A stretch of DNA of 63,590 nucleotides. Source: Allobogoriella deserti (GTDB taxonomy: Bacteria > Actinomycetota > Actinomycetes > Actinomycetales > Actinomycetaceae). Positions 1 to 8,830 of the stretch are shown here, piece after piece (position 1 is the first letter of the stretch; each line of letters starts with the position of its first letter). The notes under the pieces were generated by a model, which searched no databases, was not told where the DNA came from, and was given only the letters and a program-made list of their open reading frames with translations. A program made the translations under genes and the position numbers. The DNA lies in contig NZ_JBHUEE010000014.1 in assembly GCF_042680605.1 (NCBI RefSeq), positions 1 to 63,590 of the forward strand, read 5' to 3'.

Positions 1-1
1 C

Positions 2-67
2 CTGAAGACCGGCACCCCCTACGACGAAGCGACGGCCTGGGCCCACGAGCACCACGCTGCGGCTTGA
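2..67 (+). CDS. C-terminal fragment of an unidentified protein
   Basis: The window opens inside a reading frame that ends at a TGA at 65-67. The 21 visible residues end in a His/Ala-rich tail (GTPYDEATAW, then AHEHHAAA). Tails of this style occur in some transposases, but too little is visible to assign a family. The next 230 bases, to the small gene at 300, hold nothing I can support as coding. Confidence 0.4.
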   Translation: MKTGTPYDEATAWAHEHHAAA

Positions 68-299
68 CATCAAAACGCCATGGGGTGTCTGACCCGCGCG
101 GCGAAGCCTGGCGAGCCCGCCTCTCACGCCGTCGAACGCGCCGCCGCCGGGCGCTCGGCGCGTTTCCGGTCTGTGAATTTCGCGGGTCGCACTCGCACTC
201 CGGCGCTCCCTGTGGGCATCATCGCTCTATGAGGGCCGATCGACGACACACCCCGTCGCCGTCGACCCGTCCAATCATGGACTGAGGAGCTGGTGAACG

Positions 300-551
300 A
301 TGAACCGCCACGACCCCACCCGTCGACCTGATCTCGTCACGGAAGCACTGGTGCACCGGGGTCTGGTCCAGCCCGACGCCGACGACGAGGAGCGGCGCCA
401 GCGGGACGTGCTGAGCGGGGGTCGCGCCTCGGGTGCTCCCAAGACCGACGTGGAGCGCTTCGCCAACGACAACGAACTCGTCGGCGCCGGGCCCGACGAA
501 GAGGAGGACTTCGTCTACGGCCGCAGCCGGGACGACGGCTCCGCCGCCTGA
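300..551 (+). CDS. Small hypothetical hydrophilic protein, 83 aa
   Basis: I do not recognise the family. The protein is short, acidic and highly charged (an EEE run near the C terminus), with no signal peptide, membrane segment or cysteine, so it is probably cytosolic and possibly partly disordered. The start is supported by a GAGGAG Shine-Dalgarno at 284-289, ten bases before the ATG. It stands alone, 76 bases before the oxidase gene in the same direction, and could share a transcript with it. Codon usage has the high third-position GC of its neighbours, which favours a real gene. Confidence 0.6.
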   Translation: MNRHDPTRRPDLVTEALVHRGLVQPDADDEERRQRDVLSGGRASGAPKTDVERFANDNELVGAGPDEEEDFVYGRSRDDGSAA

Positions 552-627
552 ACACGGCTCCCCGCCCCTCGATCTCGACGTTCGGGCACAGGCTCCGCCC
601 CGTGTGGCGTGTGGCACGCTCTGATGC

Positions 628-1935
628 GTGAACAACGTGGGCATCTCCAACTGGTCCGGCAGCCGCACGCTCGCCGGCACCGTCGTCACCCCGACCACGC
701 TCGACGAGGCCGCCGACGCGGTCGCCCGGTCCTCGCACGTGCGTGCCCTCGGTTCGCGGCACAGCTTCAACGACATCGCCGACTCCGAGGAGACCCTCCT
801 CAACCTCGCCCATCTGGCCTATCGCCATCCGCGGCTGTCGACACCCACGGACGGTGACGCACCGCCGTCGTCGGTGGAGCCCGAGCTCGACGAGTCGACC
901 GGCCGGGTGCGCGTCACGGGTTCGACCCGATATGCGGACCTGGCGCTCTTCCTGCATGACCGCGGCCGCACGTTGCCGAACTTCGCCTCCCTGCCGCACA
1001 TCTCGGTCGCCGGGTCGGTGGCGACCGGGACACATGGCAGCGGCATCGGCAACGCCTCGCTCGCCTCGTCCGTCGTCGGCATAGAGCTGCTCACCGCGGA
1101 CGGCTCCGTCCGCACGCTGACGGACGCGGACGCCGAATTGGACGGCGCGCGCGTCGCCCTCGGCGCACTCGGCGTGGTCACCGCCGTGACGCTGCAGTCG
1201 GTGCCGGCCTTCGACGTCGCTCAGACGGTCTACGGCCCGGCAGGCTTCGACGACGTCGTCGCGGCCTTCGAGGAGGTCAGCGGCCTGGGCTACTCCGTGA
1301 GTTGCTTCACGACGCTGCGCGAGAACACGTTCGCCTCGATCTGGGTCAAGCGCGCCGGCGGCGAGCTCGAGGACGCCTGGCCCGCGCAGGTGGCCGGAAG
1401 CCGGGCGATGTCGGAGCCGTTCCACCCGATCCCGGGGGTCGACCCGGCCAACGCCACGCAGCAGCTTGGGGCCGCAGGCCCGTCATGGGACCGGCTGCCA
1501 CACTTCCGCGCCGACCACATGCCCAGCGCGGGCGAGGAGATCCAGTGCGAGTACCTCGTCCCGCGTCAGCATGCCGTGCGTGCGCTGGAGGCGTTCCGGG
1601 AGCTCTCCGGACCCCTGGCCGGGCTGGTGCAGGTCGCCGAGGTGCGCTCCATCGCGGCCGACACGGCCTGGATGAGCCCGATGTATCAGCAGGACTGCCT
1701 GGCCTTCCACTTCACGCTCGTCCGGGACAACGAGCGTGTGGCGGCGGCGCTGCCCCACCTGGACGCGGCTTTCGGGCCGGTCGAGGGGCGCCCGCACTGG
1801 GGCAAGGTCTTCGACGCCGACCCGCAGCGCGTCCGCGGCCTCTACCCGCGCCGGTCCGACTTCGTCGACCTGGCCCGGGACCTCGACCCGCAGGGCACGT
1901 TCACCAACGCGTTCCTACGCCGCTGGGTGTTCTGA
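628..1935 (+). CDS. Alditol oxidase-like FAD-dependent oxidoreductase (VAO family)
   Basis: Closely resembles Streptomyces AldO (xylitol/sorbitol oxidase), a soluble flavoenzyme that oxidises the terminal hydroxyl of polyols with O2 and releases H2O2. At 435 aa it is near the AldO length (about 418). The FAD domain carries GSRHSFND, where His45 matches the histidine that binds FAD covalently in AldO, followed by SVAGSVATGTHGSG. In the substrate domain the E-x-R pair in AEVRSIAADTAW and the Lys in PHWGKVF match AldO catalytic positions. The GTG start has no clear Shine-Dalgarno but lies 7 bases after CACGCT (615-620), so a leaderless transcript is possible. The natural polyol is unknown. A hairpin terminator follows. 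Confidence 0.85.
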   Translation: MNNVGISNWSGSRTLAGTVVTPTTLDEAADAVARSSHVRALGSRHSFNDIADSEETLLNLAHLAYRHPRLSTPTDGDAPPSSVEPELDESTGRVRVTGSTRYADLALFLHDRGRTLPNFASLPHISVAGSVATGTHGSGIGNASLASSVVGIELLTADGSVRTLTDADAELDGARVALGALGVVTAVTLQSVPAFDVAQTVYGPAGFDDVVAAFEEVSGLGYSVSCFTTLRENTFASIWVKRAGGELEDAWPAQVAGSRAMSEPFHPIPGVDPANATQQLGAAGPSWDRLPHFRADHMPSAGEEIQCEYLVPRQHAVRALEAFRELSGPLAGLVQVAEVRSIAADTAWMSPMYQQDCLAFHFTLVRDNERVAAALPHLDAAFGPVEGRPHWGKVFDADPQRVRGLYPRRSDFVDLARDLDPQGTFTNAFLRRWVF

Positions 1936-1956
1936 GCGCCGCCAGCGCCTCGCGCC

Positions 1957-2008
1957 GAACGAGGTTGCAGGATCCGCTCGTTTTTCGACGGATTCTGCAA
2001 CCTCGTTC
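1957..2008. terminator. Hairpin terminator (family 1), between converging genes
   Basis: A near-perfect stem of about 20 bp has arms at 1957-1976 and 1989-2008, with a T-rich loop. It lies after the oxidase stop and directly beyond the 3' end of the oppositely oriented tRNA-Thr, so it can serve both strands. The single imperfection is a G-U wobble in the plus-strand RNA. The stem core is nearly identical to the hairpin at 41073-41121. Confidence 0.75.
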
Positions 2009-2023
2009 GCACCGCGCCACGGG

Positions 2024-2096
2024 AGCCGCCTGTCGGATTCGAACCGACGACATTTCGCTTACAAGGCGAACGCTCTACCAACTGAGCTAAGGCGGC
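2024..2096 (-). tRNA. tRNA-Thr (UGU)
   Basis: Read on the minus strand this is a 73-nt cloverleaf. A 7-bp acceptor stem pairs 2090-2096 with 2025-2031, the T arm has the GGTTCGAATCC core, and the anticodon stem TTCGC/GCGAA encloses the loop CTTGTAA, giving anticodon TGT. No CCA is encoded. It lies between the oxidase and the DsbA-like gene. Confidence 0.95.
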
Positions 2097-2173
2097 GGGA
2101 TGATCACGCGTCACCGACGATCAGTGTGCCACGACCTCGCCCCAGAGACGCCGGCACCGAGTGGTCGGAACCC

Positions 2174-2956
2174 TCACTCGCCCCCGACGGCGTCGGCGAG
2201 CGCGCCCGGCTCGGACCAGTTCTGGAACTCCTCACCGTCGACCAGCACCGTGGGCGTGCCCTCGAACCCGTCGCGGCTGAACTGACGCGTCGTGGCATCC
2301 ACCCACTCGTCGAAAGTCTGCTGCGGAATCGCCTGGGCGACGTCCTGCGGCACGCCGGTGTCCCGGGCGGCCTGGACGATCTGCTCGTCGCTGGGCTCGG
2401 TCTGACCGCCGGACTGCGCGTAGAGCTCGAACAGGGCCGTCTGGAAGGCGTTGTACTGCTCCGGCGCCTGGTCGGCCACCACCGCGGCCGCCTCGGCAGC
2501 GCGCCAGGACCAGCTCTGACGGTCACCACGCGAGAGGAGGGACACCGGGTGGTACACGGCGGTGACCTCACCGTCGGCCACCATCTGGTCGATGTCCTCG
2601 GCGTTGATCTGCTCGAAGTCCGCGCAGTGCGGGCAGGCGAAGTCGAGGTAGACGTCCAGGACCGGCGCACCCTCGTTCTCGGTGCCGGCGGCCATGTCCG
2701 ACCCGACCGAGATGCCACCGTCCTCGACCTCGGAGTTCGCAGGCACGTTCTCGACGTCCGCGATCACCGATCTCGTGCCCTGCTGGACGATGAAGAACGC
2801 GGCGACCGCGACGGCGATGATCAGCACCACGGCGCCGGTGATCATGAGCACGCGATTGCGCTTCTCGCGGCGCGCCTGGGCCTCGCGGAGCTTACGGGCC
2901 TGCTCACGAGCGGCCTCACGCCGCTCCGCCTTCGACGGGGACTTCTGGTTCGTCAC
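2174..2956 (-). CDS. Membrane-anchored DsbA-like thiol-disulfide oxidoreductase
   Basis: A 260-aa protein with a very basic cytoplasmic N terminus rich in Arg, Glu and Ala, one transmembrane helix at about residues 36-57, and an extracytoplasmic thioredoxin-fold domain. The redox motif is CPHC (Cys108, Cys111) in YLDFACPHCADF, and the cis-proline loop is GTPTVLVDG. The expected role is forming or shuffling disulfides in exported proteins. The GTG start overlaps the stop of the upstream kinase gene as GTGA, so the two are probably translationally coupled; this start was chosen over longer upstream readings for that reason. The protein resembles actinobacterial DsbA-like proteins such as Rv2969c. 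Confidence 0.85.
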   Translation of the reverse strand: MTNQKSPSKAERREAAREQARKLREAQARREKRNRVLMITGAVVLIIAVAVAAFFIVQQGTRSVIADVENVPANSEVEDGGISVGSDMAAGTENEGAPVLDVYLDFACPHCADFEQINAEDIDQMVADGEVTAVYHPVSLLSRGDRQSWSWRAAEAAAVVADQAPEQYNAFQTALFELYAQSGGQTEPSDEQIVQAARDTGVPQDVAQAIPQQTFDEWVDATTRQFSRDGFEGTPTVLVDGEEFQNWSEPGALADAVGGE

Positions 2957-4794
2957 CGCTCCAGCGTAATAGGCAACGGGGTCCACGTGACGTCGGGGGT
3001 CTGGTCCAGCGCCACCTGCACACCGACGACGGCGGCGTAACCGAGGAACACGGTGACGAGGAGTGCGCGGTACCCGGGCCCGGGGGTGAGCACGTCGAGC
3101 CACGCCCGCGCACCGTCACGGGCCGAGGCCGAGGTCGGGGTCAACCAGGCCACGAACAGCGCCAGCAGACCCGCCACCCAGAAGGTCAGCGGTTCATGCA
3201 GCTCCGTCGGCACGGCCGCGGGCATCAGGTCCGGAGCAAACCACCACAGCGCGCCCCCCATGACGGCGCCGATGAGTACCCCGGGCAGCACCGCGAGGAC
3301 GCCGCGCAGCAGATGCCACGGCAGGCCCGCGACCATGCGCGCGTCGTCGCCGCTGCGGACCCCGCGCCGCAACCGGGAGTTGCGCCGGGACCGGCCGGCC
3401 CACCCGGTGGTGGCGGTCAGCACCACCAGCAGTCCCGCCACCACGGCGAAGATCCCGGGGAAGGATGCCGCGGCGGCGCTGACGCCGACGCCGACGGCGA
3501 GAACGATGCCGGTGCGCCGCCGCGGCGGGCGAGCCCACCTGGGCGCCGGGGCACCTGGCTGACCGGACCACCCCTCGGTGCTCGTCCCCGGGCCTCCGGC
3601 GGCATATCCCGGCGGCATCGCACCGGGATACTCCTCGCCGGGCAGGGCAAGTCCCTGCGGCTGTGGCTGATCGACAGGCGCCGGCGCACCGGGGGCTTGG
3701 CCGTCGCCGGCGGGCGGGACCGCGGGCATCACTCGTGTGGCGGACCCGCCCTCGGGGGCGCCGTAGCCGGAGGTCGGCAGCGGTGAGGTCGCCCCCTCCG
3801 CCGGAGCGCCCGGCCCGCGGTCCCGTGCCACCGGCATCGTCGGGGGGATCACCGGAGCCGTAGCCGGCGCCCCGGTCCCCCACGCGGCCGTCGGTGGCGC
3901 GTCATCGCCTGCGGCCACGGCGGCCGCACCTGCAGCCGCCGCCCCGGCCACGGCGTCGTCCGCCGACTGCGGTGACCCGGCGGAGGCCGGGTCGTCGGCC
4001 GCGGCGTCCAGCGCGGCGAGCACCTCCTCCGGCGGCAGCCGCCGCTCCGGATCGGGAGCCAACGCGTCCTGGAAGGTCCGGGCCACCGAGCCCGGCAGGC
4101 CGGTGGTGTCCGCGCGGCCGGTGGCGACCCGGGCCAGCACGGCCTCCATCGCCCCGCGACCGAACGGTGGTCGGCCGGTGGCCGCGAACAGCAGCACGGC
4201 GGCCCATGCCCACCAGTCCCCCGCCGGGCCCGGGTCGCCGCCCGCGATGACACCCGGATCCAGGTAACCGGGCGTTCCGGTGACCAGACCCGTCTGGGTG
4301 AGCCGGACGTCGTCGGCCACCTGGGCAATTCCGAAGTCGATGAGCACCGGCCCGTCGTCGGCGAGCATGACGTTGCCGGGCTTGAGGTCGCGATGCACGA
4401 TGCCCTCGGCGTGGATGGCGCGCAGCGAGGCCGCGAGACCGTGGCCCAGTCCGGCGAGCTCGTCCAGGCTGAACGCCCCGCCGTCGTTGACGTCGTCCTC
4501 CAGGGTCGGCCCCTCGACCAGCTCGGTGACGACGAACGCCTCGGCGTCCTCGACCTCGGCATCCAGCACCCGAGCCACGCCGGCACCTTTGACGCGGTGC
4601 AGCAACGCGACCTCACGCGCAAGCCGCTGACGCGCCTGAGGATCCGTGGCGATATGTGGATGCAGCAGTTTCAGGGCCACCCGGTGACCATCGGCGTCGA
4701 CGGCCTCGTGGACGGTGCCCATGCCGCCGGAGCCCAGCCGTCGCAGCAGCCGGTACCCACCGACCTCGCGCGAGGATTCCACCGGCTCCGTCAT
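2953..4794 (-). CDS. Membrane Ser/Thr protein kinase (PknB-like catalytic domain)
   Basis: The N-terminal kinase domain (about residues 12-270) is complete: glycine loop GSGGMG, Lys42 in VALK, catalytic HRDLKPGN, and DFG in LIDFGIAQ. A Pro/Ala/Gly-rich linker follows to about residue 420. The C-terminal part has four or five hydrophobic segments instead of the single helix plus PASTA sensor of PknB, so its input differs and is unknown. The ATG at 4794 follows a TACGTT box by 7 bases, implying a leaderless transcript; longer in-frame readings lack support. It is the first gene of a two-gene unit with the DsbA-like protein, which may hint at envelope or redox sensing (inference). Confidence 0.88.
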   Translation of the reverse strand: MTEPVESSREVGGYRLLRRLGSGGMGTVHEAVDADGHRVALKLLHPHIATDPQARQRLAREVALLHRVKGAGVARVLDAEVEDAEAFVVTELVEGPTLEDDVNDGGAFSLDELAGLGHGLAASLRAIHAEGIVHRDLKPGNVMLADDGPVLIDFGIAQVADDVRLTQTGLVTGTPGYLDPGVIAGGDPGPAGDWWAWAAVLLFAATGRPPFGRGAMEAVLARVATGRADTTGLPGSVARTFQDALAPDPERRLPPEEVLAALDAAADDPASAGSPQSADDAVAGAAAAGAAAVAAGDDAPPTAAWGTGAPATAPVIPPTMPVARDRGPGAPAEGATSPLPTSGYGAPEGGSATRVMPAVPPAGDGQAPGAPAPVDQPQPQGLALPGEEYPGAMPPGYAAGGPGTSTEGWSGQPGAPAPRWARPPRRRTGIVLAVGVGVSAAAASFPGIFAVVAGLLVVLTATTGWAGRSRRNSRLRRGVRSGDDARMVAGLPWHLLRGVLAVLPGVLIGAVMGGALWWFAPDLMPAAVPTELHEPLTFWVAGLLALFVAWLTPTSASARDGARAWLDVLTPGPGYRALLVTVFLGYAAVVGVQVALDQTPDVTWTPLPITLER

Positions 4795-4801
4795 GCCCAC
4801 A

Positions 4802-4807
4802 AACGTA
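4802..4807 (-). promoter_or_regulatory. -10 box (TACGTT) for the kinase gene
   Basis: TACGTT on the minus strand is followed by exactly 7 bases and then the kinase ATG, the spacing expected for leaderless transcription. Confidence 0.6.
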
Positions 4808-5014
4808 CCGAGCCGATGCGTGCCGGGCGGCCGGACGCGCCTCGACACGCGGTCCCGTGCCGGCGGCGCCGGAGCGCCCCACCGCGTCGCCGCACGCCCG
4901 GGACCGGCAGGCACCGCCCGACGGCGGACAGTACGGTGGGCACGTCAGTGCCGGCCCGAGCCCTGAACGAGACGTCAGCGGCGGGCCGTGGTCGTGAAGG
5001 AGTTGGGAAGAGAC

Positions 5015-6574
5015 GTGCCTGCGGGAGAACACGAGTTCGTCGTCGTCGCCAACCGACTTCCCGTCGACATCACCATCGAGGACGACGGCTCACTGAGCTG
5101 GGAACGTTCGCCGGGCGGACTGGTCACCGCACTGGCCCCGCTGATGCAGAAGAACGGCGGCGGCTGGGTGGGGTGGTCCGGCAAGGTGGGGTTCGAGCAC
5201 GAGCCGTTCGACGCCGAGGGCATGCGGCTGTGCCCGGTCCCACTCAGCGAGGGCGAGATCGCCCGCTACTACGAGGGCTTCTCCAACGCCACGCTGTGGC
5301 CGCTGTACCACGACGTGATCGTCCCGCCGGAGTTCCACCGCGCCTGGTGGAACACCTACACCTCGGTCAACCGGCGGTTCGCCACCGCGGCCGCCGAGGC
5401 CGTCGCCCCCGGCGGCACCGTCTGGGTCCACGATTACCAGCTCCAGCTCGTCCCCTCGGTGCTGCGGATGCTACGCCCGGACGTGAAGATCGGATTCTTC
5501 AACCACATCCCGTTCCCGCCGGTCGAGATCTTCACCCAACTCCCGTGGCGCCACCAGGTGGTCGAGGGCCTGCTCGGTGCCGACCTGGTCGGCTTCCAGC
5601 GTCCCGGCGACGCGTCGAACTTCCTGCGCGCCGTCCGCCGCCTGACCGACCTGCAGGTCCGCGGTCCGCAGGTCACCGTTCCCGGCCGCTGGTCCCGGCC
5701 GGACCGTGCGGTGCGCGCCCAGGCGTTCCCGATCTCCATCGACTCGACAGCGTTCGAGGAACTCGCCCGCCGCCCCGACGTGCTCGAGCGTGCCAAGCAG
5801 ATCCGCGTCGAGCTCGGCAGCCCGGACGTGCTGCTCCTCGGCGTCGACCGTCTGGACTACACCAAGGGCATCCGGCACCGGCTCAAGGCGTTCGGCGAGC
5901 TCCTCGAGGACGGTCAGCTCCGGGTGCCCGAGGCGTGCATGGTGCAGGTGGCCAGCCCATCCCGGGAGCGCGTCGAGCAGTACAAGACGCTGCGGGACGA
6001 GGTCGAGGTCACCGTCGGCCGCATCAACGGCGACTACGGCGCCCTGGGGCGCGCCGCAGTGCACTACCTCCACCACTCCTACCCGGCGACCGAGATGGCG
6101 GCGCTCTACCGCGCCGCCGACGTGATGCTCGTCACCTCGTTGCGCGACGGGATGAACCTCGTCGCCAAGGAGTACGTGGCGGCCCGCTCCGACCTCGGCG
6201 GGGCGCTGGTCCTCTCGGAGTTCACCGGCGCCGCCGACGAGCTCACCCATGCCCTCACCATCAACCCGCATGACATCGACGGCACGAAGGCCACCGTGAT
6301 GCGGGCGGTCAACATGGACCGGAAGGAGTCGCGGCGGCGGATGCGGGGTCTGCGACGACGCGTCATGCAACACGACGTGCAGCGCTGGGCCGACGACTTC
6401 CTCGGTTACCTCGCGATGTCGGTGCCGCCGCCGCCCGACCTGCGACCACCGGAGACACCTCGGCTCGGCACTCAGCCTCCCGCGACCGACGAGAACCGTC
6501 CGGACCCGACCGACGAGCAACCGACCGACGAGCAACCGACCGACGAGCAGCCGACCTCGAAGGAGACCACGTGA
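5015..6574 (+). CDS. otsA: Trehalose-6-phosphate synthase OtsA (GT20)
   Basis: Transfers glucose from a nucleotide sugar to glucose-6-phosphate, giving trehalose-6-phosphate in the cytosol. Hallmarks are VVVANRLPVD near the N terminus, SPGGLVTAL, WVHDYQLQLVP, DRLDYTKGI (sugar-phosphate binding) and RDGMNLVAKEY (nucleotide-sugar binding). I prefer the GTG at 5015 because AAGGAG (4997-5002) and GGAAG lie before it; a GTG at 4988 in frame is possible. The catalytic region ends near residue 480. The last 40 residues are a disordered Pro/Asp/Glu/Thr tail built from a repeated DEQPT unit. The stop overlaps the otsB start as GTGA, so the two enzymes are coupled. Trehalose serves as an osmolyte and stress protectant. 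Confidence 0.95.
   Translation: MPAGEHEFVVVANRLPVDITIEDDGSLSWERSPGGLVTALAPLMQKNGGGWVGWSGKVGFEHEPFDAEGMRLCPVPLSEGEIARYYEGFSNATLWPLYHDVIVPPEFHRAWWNTYTSVNRRFATAAAEAVAPGGTVWVHDYQLQLVPSVLRMLRPDVKIGFFNHIPFPPVEIFTQLPWRHQVVEGLLGADLVGFQRPGDASNFLRAVRRLTDLQVRGPQVTVPGRWSRPDRAVRAQAFPISIDSTAFEELARRPDVLERAKQIRVELGSPDVLLLGVDRLDYTKGIRHRLKAFGELLEDGQLRVPEACMVQVASPSRERVEQYKTLRDEVEVTVGRINGDYGALGRAAVHYLHHSYPATEMAALYRAADVMLVTSLRDGMNLVAKEYVAARSDLGGALVLSEFTGAADELTHALTINPHDIDGTKATVMRAVNMDRKESRRRMRGLRRRVMQHDVQRWADDFLGYLAMSVPPPPDLRPPETPRLGTQPPATDENRPDPTDEQPTDEQPTDEQPTSKETT
6506..6550 (+). repeat. otsA: 15-bp tandem repeat inside otsA
   Basis: Three copies of a 15-bp unit (units start at 6506, 6521 and 6536; one base differs in the last) encode three TDEQP/DEQPT units in the OtsA tail. 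The reading frame is kept, so copy number could vary without harm. Confidence 0.85.
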
Positions 6575-7473
6575 CCCAGCCGGCCGACGGCTCCCCCGGA
6601 GGCCCGCAGGACCAGCCCATCTTCCTCACCCACCTCGGGGGTGAGCTCGAGGACGCCCTCGAGCATTTCGCCGAACGCGAAACCGTCGTCGTGGGTCTGG
6701 ATTTCGACGGCGTCCTCGCACCGATCGTCCTCGATCCGACGACCGCCCACATGCTGCCCGCCACGGCCGAGGCCGTCGCCCGCCTCGCCGCCGCACCCGG
6801 CGTCGACGTCGCCGTGGTCACCGGCCGCAGCGCGCACGACGTCGTCGCTCTCGCCGCCCTGCCCACGGGCACCCGGGTCATCGGCTCGCACGGCGCCGAG
6901 TGGGGACGTTCCGTCGATACCGGTGACGGCCCGGTCCTGGAGTCGGAGCCGCTGGACCTCACCGAGGAACAGGTGACGCTGCTGCGCGACCTGGAACGGG
7001 AGACCATGACCCTCGCGGCGGAGGTCGACGGCGCGTGGGTGCAGACCAAACCGACCGCCGTCGTGCTGCACACGCGGCGTCTGGACGCCGCGACGGCCGA
7101 GGCGCTGACCCGGCGCACGCTGGACGGACCGGCGGCCCGCGACGGGGTCCGTGTCGTCGTCGGCAAGCAGGTCGTCGAGATGGCGGTCCTCGAGGTCACC
7201 AAGGGCGACGCCATGGTGCGGCTGAAGAACTCGGCCGGAGCGTCGGCGGCGTTCTACGCCGGCGACGACACCACGGACGAGGACGCGTTCCGGTCCCTCG
7301 ATCTCGCGGCGGGCGACGTGACGGTCAAGGTCGGCGCCGGTGAGACGGCCGCCGGCTACCGGGTGACCGACCCGGAGGAGTTCTCGGTCGTGCTCATGCG
7401 CCTGGTGGACCTGTTCGAGAGCCGTACGGCGCCCCGTCCAGAGCTTTCCCAGGAGACGGACACACACCCGTAA
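6571..7473 (+). CDS. otsB: Trehalose-6-phosphate phosphatase OtsB
   Basis: A HAD-superfamily phosphatase of 300 aa that removes phosphate from trehalose-6-phosphate to give trehalose. Motif I is GLDFDGVLAP (nucleophile Asp44, acid/base Asp46), followed by VVTGRSAHDV, VIGSHGAEWG and the metal-binding YAGDDTTDEDAF. The GTG start overlaps the otsA stop by four bases. With otsA and the following sugar-importer ATPase it suggests a locus for making and possibly recovering trehalose. The 40-aa N-terminal extension before motif I is typical of actinobacterial OtsB. Confidence 0.95.
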   Translation: MTQPADGSPGGPQDQPIFLTHLGGELEDALEHFAERETVVVGLDFDGVLAPIVLDPTTAHMLPATAEAVARLAAAPGVDVAVVTGRSAHDVVALAALPTGTRVIGSHGAEWGRSVDTGDGPVLESEPLDLTEEQVTLLRDLERETMTLAAEVDGAWVQTKPTAVVLHTRRLDAATAEALTRRTLDGPAARDGVRVVVGKQVVEMAVLEVTKGDAMVRLKNSAGASAAFYAGDDTTDEDAFRSLDLAAGDVTVKVGAGETAAGYRVTDPEEFSVVLMRLVDLFESRTAPRPELSQETDTHP

Positions 7474-7527
7474 CCTCCGATGTGACAGTATGTGCTCGGC
7501 CGATGTCGCGAGCATGACGCTCGGGAC

Positions 7528-7560
7528 GTCAGCTGTGTCAGTGCGGACACTCGAGCTGAC
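7528..7560. promoter_or_regulatory. Hairpin between otsB and the ABC ATPase gene
   Basis: A nested inverted repeat: outer arms GTCAGCT (7528-7534) and AGCTGAC (7554-7560), inner arms GTGTC and GACAC. It has no T tract. It may terminate otsAB, act as an attenuator or 5' leader structure for the ATPase gene 57 bases downstream, or be an operator. Confidence 0.45.
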
Positions 7561-7616
7561 ACCTTTCACAACGGATCGTCCGGCACGTACCTGCCGGTGA
7601 AGGGATGTGCACCACC

Positions 7617-8741
7617 ATGGCCACCGTCACCTACGACAAAGCCACCAGGATCTACCCGGGCACCGAGCGCCCGGCGGTCGACGCCCTCGACCTCGAGGTC
7701 GGCGACGGCGAGTTCCTCGTGCTCGTCGGCCCGTCCGGATGCGGCAAGTCGACGTCGCTGCGGATGCTCGCGGGCCTCGAGGACGTCAACTCCGGCCGGA
7801 TCTTCATCGGGGACCGGGACGTCACCGACGTCCAGCCCAAGGACCGTGACATCGCCATGGTCTTCCAGAACTACGCGCTCTACCCGCACATGTCGGTCGC
7901 CGACAACATGGGCTTCGCGCTGAAGATCGCCGGCACGCCGAAGGCCGAGATCCGCCAGCGCGTGGAGGACGCCGCGAAGATCCTCGACCTGACCGAGTAC
8001 CTCAACCGCAAGCCGAAGGCCCTCTCCGGTGGTCAGCGTCAGCGTGTCGCGATGGGGCGCGCGATCGTGCGTCAGCCTCAGGTGTTCCTCATGGACGAGC
8101 CGCTGTCCAACCTGGACGCCAAGCTGCGTGTCCAGACGCGTACCCAGATCGCCTCGCTGCAGCGGCGCCTCAACGTCACCACCGTCTACGTCACCCACGA
8201 CCAGACCGAGGCGCTGACCATGGGTGACCGCATCGCGGTACTCAAGGACGGCGTGCTGCAGCAGGTCGGCAACCCGCGTGAGATGTACGACCACCCGGCC
8301 AACGTCTTCGTCGCGGGCTTCATCGGGTCCCCGGCGATGAACCTCGGTGACTTCCACATCGAGGACGGCCAGGCCGTGCTGGGCTCGGCGCGCGTGCCGC
8401 TGACCCGGGCCACGCTCGACGCCGTCACCCCGGAGGACAACGGCAAGATCAAGCTGGGCTTCCGCCCGGAGGCGCTCGACACGACCTCCGCCGGCAACGG
8501 CGGCATCCCGATCAGCGTGAACCTGGTCGAGGAGCTGGGCTCGGACGCCTTCGTCTACGGCTCGCTCGCCGGGGACAAGGAGATGGCCGAGAGCCTCGGC
8601 TCGGGCGAGGACGCCGACCAGATCATCGTGCGCGTCGACCCGCGCGACGTGCCGATGAAGGGCGACACGATCCACGTGCGGATCCGTGAGGGCCAGCAGC
8701 ACGTGTTCTCCAGCGCGACGGGACAGCGCCTGCCGGTCTGA
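7617..8741 (+). CDS. Sugar ABC importer ATPase (MsmK/UgpC/SugC type)
   Basis: A CUT1-family nucleotide-binding subunit of 374 aa. It has Walker A GPSGCGKST, Q loop VFQNYALYP, signature LSGGQRQRVAMGRA, Walker B VFLMDEPLSNLD, and switch histidine in YVTHDQTEA. A C-terminal OB-fold regulatory domain follows (about residues 240-374). No permease or binding protein is adjacent, so it is probably a shared ATPase energising several carbohydrate importers, as MsmK does. Such proteins are often labelled ugpC, but the substrate cannot be read here; trehalose is suggested only by otsAB next door. The ATG at 7617 is preferred because GAAGGGA abuts the alternative ATG at 7605 and is better spaced for 7617. 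Confidence 0.92.
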   Translation: MATVTYDKATRIYPGTERPAVDALDLEVGDGEFLVLVGPSGCGKSTSLRMLAGLEDVNSGRIFIGDRDVTDVQPKDRDIAMVFQNYALYPHMSVADNMGFALKIAGTPKAEIRQRVEDAAKILDLTEYLNRKPKALSGGQRQRVAMGRAIVRQPQVFLMDEPLSNLDAKLRVQTRTQIASLQRRLNVTTVYVTHDQTEALTMGDRIAVLKDGVLQQVGNPREMYDHPANVFVAGFIGSPAMNLGDFHIEDGQAVLGSARVPLTRATLDAVTPEDNGKIKLGFRPEALDTTSAGNGGIPISVNLVEELGSDAFVYGSLAGDKEMAESLGSGEDADQIIVRVDPRDVPMKGDTIHVRIREGQQHVFSSATGQRLPV

Positions 8742-8769
8742 GCAGTACTGTCGCACCAGCGACCACGAA

Positions 8770-8800
8770 CCAGGGGCGGGTCCGGCGGACCCGCCCCTGG
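8770..8800 (+). terminator. Perfect GC-rich hairpin terminator
   Basis: A 14-bp perfect stem (8770-8783 with 8787-8800) and a 3-base loop lie 28 bases after the ABC ATPase stop. There is no long T tract, which is common in GC-rich actinobacteria. It separates the ATPase gene from the DUF4032 gene. Confidence 0.8.
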
Positions 8801-8830
8801 CCTGTCCCGGCCGGCTTCCAGGAGCGGACC

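Noticed and set aside
7605..7619. ATG at 7605 as the ABC ATPase start
   Set aside because: The Shine-Dalgarno touches it directly; ATG at 7617 gives the usual N terminus and workable spacing.
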